From Zopfochytrium polystomum (Eukaryota; Chytridiomycota; Chytridiomycetes; Chytridiales; Chytridiaceae), in NCBI GenBank assembly GCA_025765615.1, contig JAIVFJ010000222.1, positions 1 through 64,000 of the forward strand: 64,000 nt of DNA, written 5' to 3'. The translations under genes were made by a program, and so were the position numbers. Below, piece by piece: positions 11,197 to 22,686 of this stretch. How positions within the stretch are numbered: the stretch's first letter is position 1; the number at the start of each line of letters is the position of its first letter. The notes below the pieces were generated by a model. That model saw only the letters and a program-made list of their open reading frames with translations. It did no database searches and was not told the origin of the DNA.

Positions 11197-11880
11197 CCTC
11201 CCAGGAGAGTGTTCCAACTCACTCCAAGGAAGAGGGTGCAACCAGGGTGGGAGACAGTGGGACTCTTCTTGCTCCATCCTACCAGGAGACAGACCTCTGC
11301 CTCACCAGGCCAGAGAGAATAACTTGTCTTAGAAGCAAGGAAGGTCAATACCCACTCCCACACACAAGGAAGACACCAAAGACAACCACAGGTATTAGCA
11401 TTAAAGGAAGAGCGTCTGAACCCAGTGAACCGGGCCTACCAAAGGCCAAAGGAATCATCACCAGGGAGAGGGAGGAATACCAGAGAGACCATGCCACCAC
11501 ATAATACCTTACCAGCCAACTCATTCATATCACCTTGAGAGACCTGGATTTGAAGCAATGTATTGACAGGAACCGCTGAGGCACTGCCACAGTTTCTGTT
11601 GAGATTTGAGCCTAGGAAGTCAGCTTCCTATGTCGACAGCGGCCTCGTCGCCGCTGCTGATGCAGCTTACACTAAGTTGGGTAAGCTGAAAGGCCTTATC
11701 TGAATCCAACGAAAAGAGTTAGGTGAAGACGGTGGTGATTCTAGCTTTGCTTTCCTAGGCTTTGCCGGCGAGGACAATGCGATTGGAATCACACTCAATG
11801 GGTTCAGAGAAATGTTGAACCAGGGCAGCTCACAGCAGCTCCAGGTCAGCTGACTGTTGTCTGAACAAATGTTGAACCAG
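11197..11880. other. Unassigned sequence downstream of the gypsy fragment
   Basis: No gene is supported. Short frames exist but have neither a domain nor homology to the rest of the gypsy element. Confidence 0.3.
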
Positions 11881-11887
11881 GGACTGG

Positions 11888-12150
11888 TTGATTTGAAATG
11901 CCCCTGATGATTTCAAATCATCTTTCCTCTGTGGGAAGACTAGTCTCTGGACACAGACCTCTGGACAGACCTTGGTTGATATGAAATGCTCCTGAAGATT
12001 TCAAATCATTTTCCCCTCTCTGTGGGGAGACCAGTGCTTGCACACTGGGCTCCACACAGAGCTTGGTTGATTTGAAATGCTCTGAATATTTCAAATCACC
12101 CTCCCTCTGTGGGAAGGGGTTACAACACCTCCCAAGAGCAAAGTCCTGTC
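11888..12150. repeat. Three tandem hairpin-bearing units, period 88-91 bp
   Basis: Units begin with TTGATTTGAAAT at 11888, 11976 and 12067. Each carries an inverted repeat TGATTTGAAAT/ATTTCAAATCA (11-bp arms, 9-10 nt loop) followed by a C/T-rich block ending in CTCTGTGGGAAG or a variant. Unit 2 has one arm mismatch; units 1 and 3 pair perfectly. Copy number is about three, with the third truncated near 12120. Confidence 0.75.
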
Positions 12151-12296
12151 TGAAGCAGTTTGTAACTTGATCAGATAGGCAAAACACAAAAAACTGGTCA
12201 ACCTCCCTGCAGGAGTATAAATTGGGCAGAGTTTTCTTATTGAAAAAAAGGCACTCTCACTCCAATTTGCCAGTCCCTGTCTGAGAAGGAAAAGGG

Positions 12297-13286
12297 CAGG
12301 CAAGAAGACTTCAGGTACAGGTTCTGAGGGGCAACAAGAGTTGGGGGTGGGCTGCTTGAATAGGAGAGGGTAGGAATCAGCAGGGTGAAGGAAGAAGGAG
12401 GAGAAAAGAAGGGAAAACACATACAAAAGAACAAAACAATAAAACAACAAAGAAATGAGGAGGAGCGAGTCACCAACAATGGGGCTGAGCCATCAAACAA
12501 GGAAGACAGCTCAGAAAATCATGGGGCCTTTCTTGCCATTCAGCCGCCAAGAAGGCTGGAGGAGCTGGGAAGAGCTGATTGGTGCAAAGAGGAAGACAGT
12601 CACTCACAGCCACAAAAGAAAAGAGAGACACACACAGAGACAACAAACAAACAAATAAATAAAGATAAAAACAGTAAAAACAGGAAAAACAGGATAAACT
12701 ACTAATTAAAAAAACATGTAAAAATCATCAATGAAGAAAGGAGAAAAAACTCTATGATCTCATACCCTTTCATGAGACCTTTCATCATGGTAACTTATGC
12801 AGCAGCTCTGTGTTAGCTCTGTGTACACCTGGACTATGTACTTCTACCCACTGAAGCACATCATCCTAATCCATTCCCAAAAGTGAAAAAGGGCAAGGCA
12901 TAGTCATTGTGCAGAACTTAGCACTCAGTGACTGCCAGCATGTCTCGAACTTAGCACCTCTCCCATCGAAGGAAGCACTCTACACGAGAGGGCTTCTTGC
13001 CAGTAGTTTGGAGCAGCCCGACCCATTCGGTCTGTGACTTACTGCGTAATAATAACATGAATAATATGCATGGTTGCGACTAAGAAAGTCCAAATCTCAG
13101 TCGTTCAGCTTGCAGGGACAATAACAACCCATGAAAATAATGAGAAACAGTGTCTGACTGTGTTACATTACTATTGTGAAGTGTTGTTTGGTTGAGTCAA
13201 ATTGATAATCCTCACAAGTTATCAGTTGAAAAGGCAGGTTATCCTCTTTTTATTTGAGGTTGCAGGCTGAACAGCCTGTTGTCCTC
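12297..13286 (-). repeat. tRNA-headed interspersed repeat, copy A (reverse)
   Basis: Its reverse complement aligns with 62999-64000 and with 52078-52690. Reading the minus strand from 13286, it opens with GTGAGGACAACAGGCTG and a short hairpin (AGGCTG...CAGCCT). It then holds a tRNA-like part at about 12998-12925 whose best-preserved block is B-box-like (AGTTCGAGACATGC), and then a long pyrimidine-rich tail. The distal part near 12297-12340 corresponds to the last bases of the window (63957-64000). Confidence 0.75.
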
Positions 13287-13299
13287 ACTTTCCATTGAT

Positions 13300-13697
13300 T
13301 GGGACAGAGGGTAGATGATGGATCATAGGCCAAGATGCCCCTACCTGTGAATTTGAAATGCGCCAAACATGCCATGGGAGAGGCAGACGCACTGCATCGC
13401 CTCTGGGCGAGCTTTACAGGACTCCGACTTTTCATAGTGGCTGTTTTGGAGCCACGCATCTTCCACGTCAGAGCGAAATGTAGGAGTCATCAGTCTCGCG
13501 GTCACTCTGAAATAAAAATAAATAAAAAAAACCTCGTCTGGCCCCACACAATCGTTCGAAAACACACATCAACAGCAACAACACAACATCCTTCGGTGAC
13601 CCCGTCGGACCCACGCAGGCGCACGTACTGTACACATCACACAATGTCCCCTCCTCCTTTGCTGTCGTCAACAGCCTCCGAGTCGGCCGCGGCGACC

Positions 13698-13732
<35 letters not shown>

Positions 13733-15235
13733 AACGACGGGGACCTCCTCCTCCTTGGCATCTTCCTCGGCTTCTTCCTCCGCACATTCCTCACCGTTGG
13801 CGGCACTGCCAGATCTCGTCGTCGCGCAGATCCTGTCCCTCCTGCCCGTCGACTCCATCTACGCGCTGCGCCAGGTCTGCCGAGCGTTCCGTCTTGCCTC
13901 GCCGCACGCCACCTTTCTCGCCCTGCTGCGCCTCAACAATGCCGCCGCCGCCGAGGTGGACGCAGAACGCTCCTCAAGTGCCAGCACGACAGACTCCGCT
14001 TTCGCAAATACCGCCTCTGCCGGTCGCCGGCCGGACGTTGCGCCGGCGGCGCCCCCTGCGTCGGTCGTCGTATCGCACCGCCACCCGCGGCCCGACAACA
14101 CCCACTGCGTCACCGCCATCCACCTCGTTCCGGTGACGTTCGCGTCCTTTCCCGACAGCGGAGGAGGTAACATCCGCTTCGAGTGCCGCCAGACCTCGTC
14201 TACTACTGCACCGGTCGCCGACCTTCCAAGTGCATCCGTCGGCCCATTCCCCACCACCCTCCCTGCCGTTGGGCTCAACGCCCTCTTCTGCGGCTGGCTC
14301 AACATCGAGGACCCCGATCCGGCCGCTGCCAGCTCAGCAGGCGACGCGGCCACGGCTCAACAGAGGCTGGACACCCTCCGCGGGCTCTTGTCAAACTCCA
14401 AGGGGCGTACCTACTTCCACGCACAGCACCGCCCTTTCCTCTCGCAGCTCCACGCGATCCCCCTTGTCGACCTCCCGCCGGCGCCGGCTGGCCCCGCAGA
14501 ATCAACGGCGTCCTCCACGACCGCCGCCGCCACCACCGAACTCCGCTACGCAGGGGACGCCGGCGCCATCGTGTCCTACACATTGCACCGCGACGGCGGC
14601 GGCGCCGTGTGGGTCACAGTGCACGCGGTGACCGTGAGCATCGAGTGGTTGGCGGCGGGGTTCCGCACGCCCCCGACGGCTGGCGGCCGCGACACAGGCG
14701 TGTCGGGGTTCGCGCACGCTGTGCACGACCCGCGTCACCGCGCGCTGCAGGACGCGGCCGCCACTGCCGCCGCTGCCAACGGCGCACCGGCCGCGGATCT
14801 ATACCACGGCGACCCGCGCGTCGTCGCGTACCTCCTATCCCCGCGGGGCGACGACGACACTGCGGCTACGGTTGTCGCGGCGTCGCTGAGGGCGTCGCCG
14901 CTGGCCGCGTCGGAAGGCGATCTGCGTCTGGCGCCGGCGTCGCGGCGGCGGCGGTTGGAGGCGCACCTGTTTGCGAGCGGTTGCGACCGCGACTGCCACT
15001 GGGCGTACGGGTTTGCGCGCCTGTGGGTGCTGGAGGGCGAGTACAACGGCGACGGCGGGGACGCGGCGTTCCGGCTGGTGGCGGAGTGCGTGGGCGGGTT
15101 CACGGCCTTGTCGCCGCAGCCGCCTCAGCGGCCTCAGCCGCTGCGGTAGCGCCCGTGGCGCTGTCAGGCTTGCCATTGACCAGGTTGCAGGCTGGTTTGG
15201 CGCTTGCTTGGATGAGGCTGGAAGGCGAACCAAAA
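13300..15235 (+). repeat. Segmental duplication unit 1 (F-box gene and flanks)
   Basis: About 1.9 kb closely matches 41635-43560, including roughly 340 bp upstream of the start codon (both contain CCTGTGAA...GAAGTGCCAAAC-type flank and a CGAAATGT...CATCAGTCTCGCGGTC block). It extends past the stop of copy 1 into sequence that is still coding in copy 2. Confidence 0.9.
13644..15149 (+). CDS. F-box protein, copy 1 (C-terminally truncated)
   Basis: Single exon, 501 aa, starting at the ATG conserved with copy 2 (MSPPPLLSSTASES). An Ala/Thr-rich segment with a (ACG)n-encoded Thr tract (about residues 20-35) is followed by an F-box: LPDLVVAQILSLLPVDSIYALRQVCRAF, a SKP1-binding helix set typical of SCF ubiquitin-ligase adaptors. 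The remaining 400 residues show no repeat type I recognise and presumably bind the substrate. It lacks a 12-residue Gly-rich insert present in copy 2 near residue 325. An indel near 15125 shifts the frame, so the conserved tail AIDQVAGWFG, in frame in copy 2, falls after the stop here in another frame. It may still be expressed. Confidence 0.8.
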
Positions 15236-15249
15236 AGAAAAAATAAATA

Positions 15250-16080
15250 CAAGGTTCAATTGCGTCTCCTCTCCTCTTGAATATAGGAAAATGCCGAAGA
15301 GGTGATGCCTGTTCTCTGCGCTCCTATATATTGTCCTTTCCGGAACACAAATAGACGAGCAGACACAGATTGTGTGAGGATTCGGCTGCTGCGCAACCTC
15401 CCATCACAGATAAGAAACGCTTCCGTTTTGTGATATCTCAAGGCAAATGCGACTGCCACAGCTGGGCGGGTGAGATGCGATGAGGCGAGGGCTCAGTCTA
15501 TGGTGGCATGGTAGTGGAGAGGCCCCTTTACTGACCACCAAAAAAAAAAAAACACACACCTTGGCACCAATCCCTCACTTCCACGACCGGCTCAGGTTGA
15601 AGGTTTCCCACAAGAATGTTGGAATGGGTCACACAACGTGGGTTAATGTGGAACAACCGTGACATGTGGTAACAATCATGTGAAAGGAGTAGGATGGAAT
15701 GAAGCGCAAGCTAGCTGCGGGTTGAGCTATGTTGTTGCACTGACGCCCCCTGCTCTGCTCGTGTTGCTCAAGCTACAGTAGTTGGAACTGTTCCCACCCC
15801 CATTCCTGGAACCGCTGGCTCTGTTCGAATCGCACCAGCCTGTATCGCTGTTCGAGATAACGTAGCGGCTGTGGTCAACACACGCGCTCCCAACGCAGTT
15901 TGTGTTACTTCTGGCGTCGCTGTTCCTACCACCGCTGCTCCCTAAGCTCATGTTCATGTTCCAATCGAACTCTTTACCGCTCCTGTTGCTTGTTCATGAC
16001 CAAGTTCGCCTTCCTGACGCTCCGCTTACACCTTTGGCCGCTACTTGCGAATGACCAATAAGCGCAGCTGACTTAGTCGC
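15250..16080. other. Intergenic sequence with no supported gene
   Basis: It contains an A13 run near 15540 and, at 15727-15957, an Ala/Val/Pro-coding-like stretch that is broken by stops. No family was recognised. Confidence 0.3.
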
Positions 16081-16094
16081 CCCTATGGACATAC

Positions 16095-18063
16095 TTGAAC
16101 AAACTGAAAAACAGAGCTTATACTGTTATGGACTATCTGCGGTCATTCAAAGAGGCCATTGAGTTTCAAGTGGGTGAAATCACTGAAGAAGTAGAAAGTT
16201 ACGCGACTTCCATGTTGGCTGACCTCTTGAAGTGGGGCCAACTATTGGATGGTGTGAGTGAAAGGTATTTCAGAGCATCCAAAGAAAAAGAAGAGTCTGC
16301 CAAAAAGATTTGGGTGCGCGAGTGTAATTACCCTACTTTCTAAATTGATTTGAAACCAGCGAGTGGGACCCAGCAAAAGCTGAATTCCCACCTGGCAGCA
16401 CGGATAAGCTTTTGCGAAGGGCAGCTGACGAGGTATACTTTCATTAAAAAGACATGGGAGTACTTTTCAGCCTGCTTGGATTGTGAAATTGGGAAGAAGT
16501 ATTACTCCTTGTCAGCTGATCCAATACCCCGGTCTGCGCAAAGGCTCAAGATGTTTTGAGGAACTGTCAGCAAGAGAAAAATTGCCTTGCTTTCTGGCAA
16601 CATGACTGTATCTATCCCCAGTCTGGTCGACGATGCCAACTATTTGAGGATGTTTTTGGATTCTTTCTCAAAGTGGTTGCGTTAGTCAATGTGGCAGTTG
16701 ATGGTGCATGACATAAGCTGAAGCTTACTGATGTTTGGGAGCAAACAAGACCAACGTTTTTCTGAGTATGTTTTGTCTCTCTCAAACCTTTCTCACACTG
16801 CGTAGCTTTACTGACAAAACTCGAGGAAGTTAAGAAGTGGTCGAAGAAGCAGCTGATTTGCCACCTCTCTAATTCATGGAAGTCATTGGTCTCAATAGTA
16901 TCTCACTTTCACTATGGAATGCCACCTGCATAATTCTGGATTTCATGCCCACTGGATTCATTCTCCATTCGTTCTATAGCACGTTCGTGTGATCTGGAGA
17001 ACATCAAAAGACTCATTGTAAATCTATCTGAACAATTAAAGTCAGCTGAATCAGCAAAACTTTTCCGTGATGGTTTGCTCAAACCAAACTTCTTCGCGCA
17101 ACAAACCACTGAGATTGATGAACTCTGCTTAACAGGTGAATTGGCATGTTTCAATTATGTGACAAAAATGACAAGGTTTAGCTGTGTTTTCTCAGGGCAG
17201 TTACAGCAATTGTGGCTACTACTCGAAAGAAATTCGATTCTCAGAGCTGATTGAGTGGGTCACAAGATATGAATTTATTTACCCAATCTCAGGCGAGTTT
17301 AAAGCATTTCTGAGCAGCCCTGCCCTCCCATCAACCCATGCACGCGATTCAAATCTAAATTTTTGCGAATATTAATCCTGATCATCTCCTCAAGCGGCTG
17401 GTGACACATGTCACCTCAACTGGTTGGGTGGAAGTTCGACCAGATGAGTTTAAACTAGCAGCTGCCGATCCCACATTGCACTCTTTTACAATGGACTGCT
17501 ATTGGAGAGACAGGCAGTCAGTTCAGGACGCAAAACTTCGACTCAGCCAAAGCCTTGAGGAGTGGATGATTGGAAACAATTATCTGAATCATGGGATCTT
17601 TCATTCACACTATACGACACTTCTGTGAAGCATTGGACTCAGCAGTCACGCATAAGCACTTCTTGGATTTTCTGAATAGTATGACACCTGTGAGACTGAA
17701 TCACGAAGAAGCTACGCTAATCTCTGAATGGTAGGCAATGCAGGAGTTGTACACAAACACGACTACTAGCACCCATATACCAGCTCTCCCTTATTCAGAA
17801 AGGAATCTGAAACTAACTCAGCGGCCCAAGCTCCAATTGCATGCACTGCCACAAGTAGAAAATGCGGAGCGCCATTGTACAACCAGCTGTTCAATCAAAC
17901 AAACCCATGTGAATGCTGCTTCTCTGAGCTCAAGGTAATTATTGGCAAAGGTGGGCGTGGTCAGGTTTCCCAAGCACCGCCATCAAAGATTCTTGTGGCC
18001 TTATCAATGTTCAAAATCGAAGACAAGGATGGTAGTGACTTAATGCTCAATGCCCCTTTTTAA
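16095..18063 (+). pseudogene. Decayed AT-rich coding-like region, unidentified
   Basis: Successive short plus-strand frames (16095-16343, 16350-16559, 17184-17375, 17401-17628, 17875-18063) have ordinary protein composition, such as EAIEFQVGEITEEVESYA and TRYTFIKKTWEYFSACLD, but are separated by stops and frame changes. The base composition differs strongly from the host genes. It is most likely a dead transposon protein or old pseudogene. I do not recognise catalytic motifs. Confidence 0.3.
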
Positions 18064-18784
18064 GATCACCTCCAAAGTCGCGACTCCAGGGAAATATTCA
18101 CGGCTATAACAAAAGGGATAAGCGCGCCACCTCTTACTTTCAAAAACCATCAGTGAAATAGGCAAGGGACTGGACTGGAATCACGACCAGGACCCTGAGG
18201 ACAATGAGCCAAAATCAAATAAGCGAACCTGAGAAAATATCGTTCCGAAGCTGGTGAATTGGGGTAAGAGTTGCAGCCAAAATGTTCCTATTGTTCTTTT
18301 CATCCCATGCATTACCGTAAATGAATGGATTTCAGTTCTGGGTAAAGCTCCATTGTATTTCCTTCCTGCAAATTGACGCCATCACTAAATGCACCACGAG
18401 CAGTTTAACCCTTGAAGGGCCAGCGCCCCACCAGTGGTACCCTGGATTCATTTTTCGAAATTTCCATTAGAAAAAGTTCTGGTACCTGCGTTGATTTCGT
18501 TGGTGGGGTGTATTTTTCGGGGGCCAAAGAATAAGTAAAAACAAACCTGTCAAATCGTGGTAGAAATGTGCCACCTACAGAACGACTGCATCCCTGCGCC
18601 CACTGTGGCACACCCCCTTCCATCACTGGTCGCTGTCCCACAGAACTGTTCAGGCCATGATTGCTTGCACAGAGGTAGATATCATCCAGATCTTTCATTT
18701 GACAGTGATTTTGTGCCATTTCACTCCTTGCGGTGCTGCAGCAACCACTAATCATTGATTTGCCTGTTTCAGATGGCTGACTAA
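18064..18784. other. Unassigned sequence upstream of a solo LTR
   Basis: No gene is supported. The minus-strand frame at 18405-18821 overlaps the LTR and has no domain. Confidence 0.3.
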
Positions 18785-19190
18785 TGTTAGGCGGAACTGA
18801 CTGGTGAGCAGCAAGAGGCACAATACAGACCCGAGCCTATTGTGACTGTCAGTTATCGTTCTCACAATGCCCATGGGAGAGCGAGCCACCGCCAATGCAG
18901 ACCTGGGCGCTGGCTTGTGCTGATGACAAACTGAGTATTAAGTGGAACAGAAACCTGGTGTCAACAGTTTTCCTCCTCTGCTCAAGCAGATAATATAGGA
19001 GAGGTTTTTACCCTGTGCCAGTCACGCTTGCCTAGCAACTATTACAGCATGCATATCATCATTATGTATCAACAATTCATAACAGAGTGTTTTCTCTTTC
19101 TCTCCAAGTTGGGGAGAGGGACCACCCACAAACACACATCTCCACTTCATTCACTCCTTCCACTCACTCACTCAGAGTAGACTGTTTACA
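18785..19190 (+). mobile_element. Copia-type solo LTR (406 bp)
   Basis: It runs from TGTTAGGCGG to CTGTTTACA and matches the LTR at 10269-10683, with a small loss in the GAGTATT block. Flanking 5-mers (ACTAA and CAGCA) do not match, so this is not a simple solo LTR from one insertion. A Tc1 transposase fragment starts directly after it. Confidence 0.88.
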
Positions 19191-19402
19191 CAGCAGTATG
19201 TGACTGCTAGCATTATCCATCAGCAAGACAATGCACCAGCACACAAAGCAGTGAAAGTGGGACAATGGTTTCACAAGTGTGGATTGAAAGTTCTTGATTG
19301 GCCAGCACAAGGCCCAGCCTTAAACCCCATTGAGAATCTGTTGGGACACCTGAATCTAACAGTGCAAAAGCATTTCCTGTTTGGAGTTCCAGCTTTGAAA
19401 TA
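19191..19402 (+). pseudogene. Tc1/mariner (DD34E) transposase C-terminal fragment
   Basis: It encodes HQQDNAPAHKA followed by LDWPAQGPALNPIENLLG, the hallmark end of the Tc1 DDE domain. Exactly 34 residues lie between the Asp of DNAP and the Glu of PIEN, which defines Tc1 (DD34E). Only the last two catalytic residues remain. The N-terminal domain and first Asp are missing and the fragment begins at the LTR edge. Confidence 0.85.
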
Positions 19403-19439
19403 ATTGGTTTCAAGCTGATGGAGCAAGCATTTGTTGTTG

Positions 19440-19605
19440 TCCTTCGGTTCATTTCTGTGATTTGCTCTGTACAACTAGGAGCAGAGTAGTGTAAACCTTG
19501 CTCAACAGTCTCCTCTCCATATCTGGATCTGACCTTTCACTCCACCGTTTTATTTACACTCTTTCCTTATTTGTACCTGTCCTACCCTCCCTTTTTCTTC
19601 AAGCG
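19440..19605 (+). repeat. Dispersed repeat shared with 53498-53640
   Basis: The two segments share GTAAACCTTGCTCAACAGTC and TCTTTCCTTATTTGTACCTG with matching order and spacing. The copies are diverged. Element type is unknown; it could be the terminal part of a DNA transposon. Confidence 0.6.
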
Positions 19606-19899
19606 TAAGTGGGTCTAATTGCCCTTGAGGACTGACATTCTACTTGCTGCTGAACGGCCATAGGTGGGAGTTGCTTTTCTACTTGCAGAATCGGTGCGAG
19701 GGGAGGCCTTGTGTGTCCTGTGGTTTAACCCTCTTGAGCAAGGTTGCCTACCCCCTCTTGGACTGAACAGACAGCCGACCAAAGACAGAACAAGAACAAC
19801 TCCCCTCACCTGTGACAAGGGTGCCTTGTGAGGTCTTGCTGTGTGAGACACAAGTTTCACCAGTGGCAGGAATATCTGTTCACACCGTCCCTTAGAGGA

Positions 19900-20790
19900 A
19901 CCCCACTAATGGGTCATGTGCATGGAGGGCAACGCACCATTACTCACTTCCCTCACCTTTGTGAGCCAGATGGATTTGAAGGGACTCTGTATTGGTGCCA
20001 AAGGACACAAATTGTCAGGAACAGGGCAGGACAGGACAAGGCAGACAAGGAACTGAGAGGAGTGATGATTGTACTCGAAACAATAATCCACTTGAGGGAT
20101 GGGACAGGCCACCATACCCCTTTTAGACCTTTTGAGAGTTTTCCTTGTAAAGACTCAAAGAAGTTCCAGAAAGAACAAAAATTGGTAAAATGGTACCAAT
20201 AACAACAACAAGACAACAACATGACAAGTCAGGAAAGCAAAGAAGGTTCGAGAAAGTCTCACAAGGTTCCATAAAGGAATGTTCTAGAAGGTTCCAGTTG
20301 GTTCCAGAAGGTGATTCATTACAGAAATCAGATTGAAGAAAAAGGAAAAAGAGAAATGGCCCAAAAAGTGTGAGAGAAAACTTGATAAGTCAAGCCCCCT
20401 GACTTGGAGCATCCACCGCAAATGCTCTAAGTCCCCCAATCCTATGCACGCACTGTATGTACGAGTGCTGAAAATAAATAATAAATTAGGTGGGCATGAG
20501 GTATGGCCTGTAAGGCACCACATCCCAAAGCAGTCGGTCAGTCTTCGTTAGTCACCGAAAAAGAAAATATGTAGGGAAAACCTTGGTGCAACCGAAACTG
20601 TTGAGATGAGAGTAGTAAAAGCAGGCCCAATATAAAGACGGGTTAGCCCCAATTGCACTGTGCTTTGGAACTGAAGAACTGGGAATAACAATAGTGATCC
20701 TGATCCCTGTGGATTTATGACAGTTATGTTTGTTTTTGCGAATAAAATCCCTAGACATTATCACTTAGACCTCAGTGTAGTGTCGCAAAA
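19900..20790 (-). repeat. Repeat family R3, reverse copy, interrupted by a gypsy solo LTR
   Basis: Its reverse complement aligns with 56715-57270 (shared GTCTAGGGATTTTATT, TTTTCGGTGACTAACG, GTGGATGCTCCAAGTCAGGG and GCACCAATACAGAGTCCC). The gypsy solo LTR at 20013-20323 splits it at the point where the other copy is continuous. No coding capacity is evident. Confidence 0.75.
20013..20323 (-). mobile_element. Gypsy-family solo LTR (311 bp), reverse
   Basis: It is the reverse complement of the LTR at 57843-58195, with terminal TGTCAGGAACAGGG at left and GGTGATTCATTACA at right. It carries fewer GAA/TTC pentamers than the young element. The flanks CAAAT and GAAAT are a target duplication with one substitution. 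The unoccupied site in the other R3 copy (near 57186) contains one GAAAT-equivalent, confirming a 5-bp duplication. Confidence 0.9.
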
Positions 20791-20991
20791 TGAGATCATA
20801 TTTGGAAGTGGTCCAATGTGAATAAAAGGTATGGAACTGGTTACATCGTGCTACTTTTGTCCATTTGTCCTAACACCTTTTTCCTCTGACTGTGCATGTA
20901 CAGTGGACCACTTTCAACCTAAAAAACTGCATATTTGCGCCAACATTTGTCATTGCAACTGTATATCATCAGTTTCTGTATGTGTCAGTGC

Positions 20992-21405
20992 TGTAAAACA
21001 GTCTACTCTGAGTGAGTGAGTGGAAGGAGTGAATGAAGTGGAGATGAGTGTTTGTGGGTGGTCCTTCTCCCCAGCTTGGAGAGAAAGAGAAAAAACTCTG
21101 TTATAAATAACAGATACACACTGACGATATGCACGCTGTAATAGTTGCTAGGCAAGTGTGACTGGCACAGGGTAAAAACCTCTCCTATATTATCTGCTTG
21201 AGCAGGGGAGGAGGAAAACTGTTAAAACAGGGTTTCCGTTCCACTTAATACTTGGAGTATTTGTCAACAGCGCAAGCCAGTGCCCAGGTCTGCATTGGCG
21301 ATGGCTCGCTTTCCCATGGGCATTGTGAGAACGATAACTGACAGTCACAATAGGTTCTGGTCCGTCTTGTGCCTCTTGCTGCTCACCAGTCAGTTCCACC
21401 TAACA
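20992..21405 (-). mobile_element. Copia-type LTR, reverse (414 bp)
   Basis: Both termini are present (TGTAAAACAGTCTAC at left with one extra A, CACCTAACA at right). It aligns throughout with 10269-10683. No target duplication is visible (AGTGC against TGTTG), so it may have arisen by recombination between two insertions. Confidence 0.88.
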
Positions 21406-22686
21406 TGTTGTATCCACATAGTCCAGAAAAATCTCAAACTCCACATCCAGAATGTCAAGATACTTCGAAACATCGTAGGTGTTTTAGTCTACCAAGAAAT
21501 AATAAAGCAAAACTCAACAGACTGCAAGGCATAAAAAGGGGCCATGGAGAGAGCCATGAACCAAATTAATGGATCATTGGTATGGTTGTCTAGCTGTCAT
21601 CACAGGGGCTGGCTGCACCTTGTTCACCTGGAAACCTCTTGCGAAAGACTGCGGGCGTTCATGTAAAGTTCTTCTTCGGAAAAGTTCTTTTTCGGAGTGG
21701 ATTGTTGGGACAAAGGATTGGAAGCGCCCAGGGCACTCAAGGAGTTCGCACTTCAACCCATAGGGCAAGCTGAAGCCGTACCGCACGATACTGTCCAGAG
21801 AAGTTCATAAACATCGCCCAAGGCCATACCAAAAGAAGAAAAAAAAGAAAAAAAAACCAGGTTCACCGAAGTCAATGAGACTGAGCGTTTGCACGTAGTA
21901 TGCAACGGAAGCTCATTGAGATTGTCGAGGGGGGTCAGCTATCAAGCGTAGTGTACGTGGTGCGTGTCCTGCCCGACCACCAGAGATCGCAGGGAGTCGC
22001 CTGGAGCTCACATGGCTGGTGTGGGGTGTGGGTCTATCGCTTTGCATAGCAGTTGACTGGCGGTAGCTCACGCCGTGGTCAAAATCGAATTGCACTGTTG
22101 TTGCCTGGTGGGAAGTGAAGCGCTTTTTCGAACCCTTCACCGTAATTAATACTTCGGATTACAACTACGTTGGCAGCTACGTTATGATGAAGATTGTGTC
22201 AGAGGGGGAGTACAAGGAGCTCCAGTGCCACGAAGAGACCCAATGACTCATTGGTAGCGATTCAAAAACAAAGAAAAAAAAAAGTGTGACTGATAGCAGT
22301 CACTCACACTTGTTGACGCCGGGGATTGATTAGTGGCGAAAGAGGGTGACTGCAGCTTGGTACTGCGTCTTCCCACTGAACCACCACTACGGAGATCGCC
22401 ACAGCCGGGGAGGTAGGATACTTGTCAACGTGCCAAACCGGTTGGAGTAAAGGCGATTCGGAAGCGCGAAATGGCTGAAAATTTTTCGCGTCTTGTGCCT
22501 CACAATAGCTCATACTCGGAAAAACGCGTTTCTTCCTTTTTTCGTAATTCCTTCCCCCTTACCTCTTTTTTTAATCGACTCGTTCACCACACTCCTTCAC
22601 TACCCAACAACAATAGAGGACAGCACATAGCCACTAAAAAAAAAAAAAAAATAAATAAAAAGTAAGTTGGAAACAGCAGACGACTC
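21406..22686. other. Intergenic region upstream of the permease
   Basis: No gene is supported. There are A-rich tracts at about 21837-21855, 22268-22281 and 22638-22660. A weak tRNA-like stretch on the minus strand at about 22330-22410 is too degenerate to call. The last 150 bp are T/C-rich, as in other promoters here. Confidence 0.35.

Noticed and set aside
22330..22410. Possible tRNA on the minus strand
   Set aside because: A TGGTTCAGTGGGAAGAC-type A box and a weak B box are visible, but the arms do not pair well and position 33 is not U.
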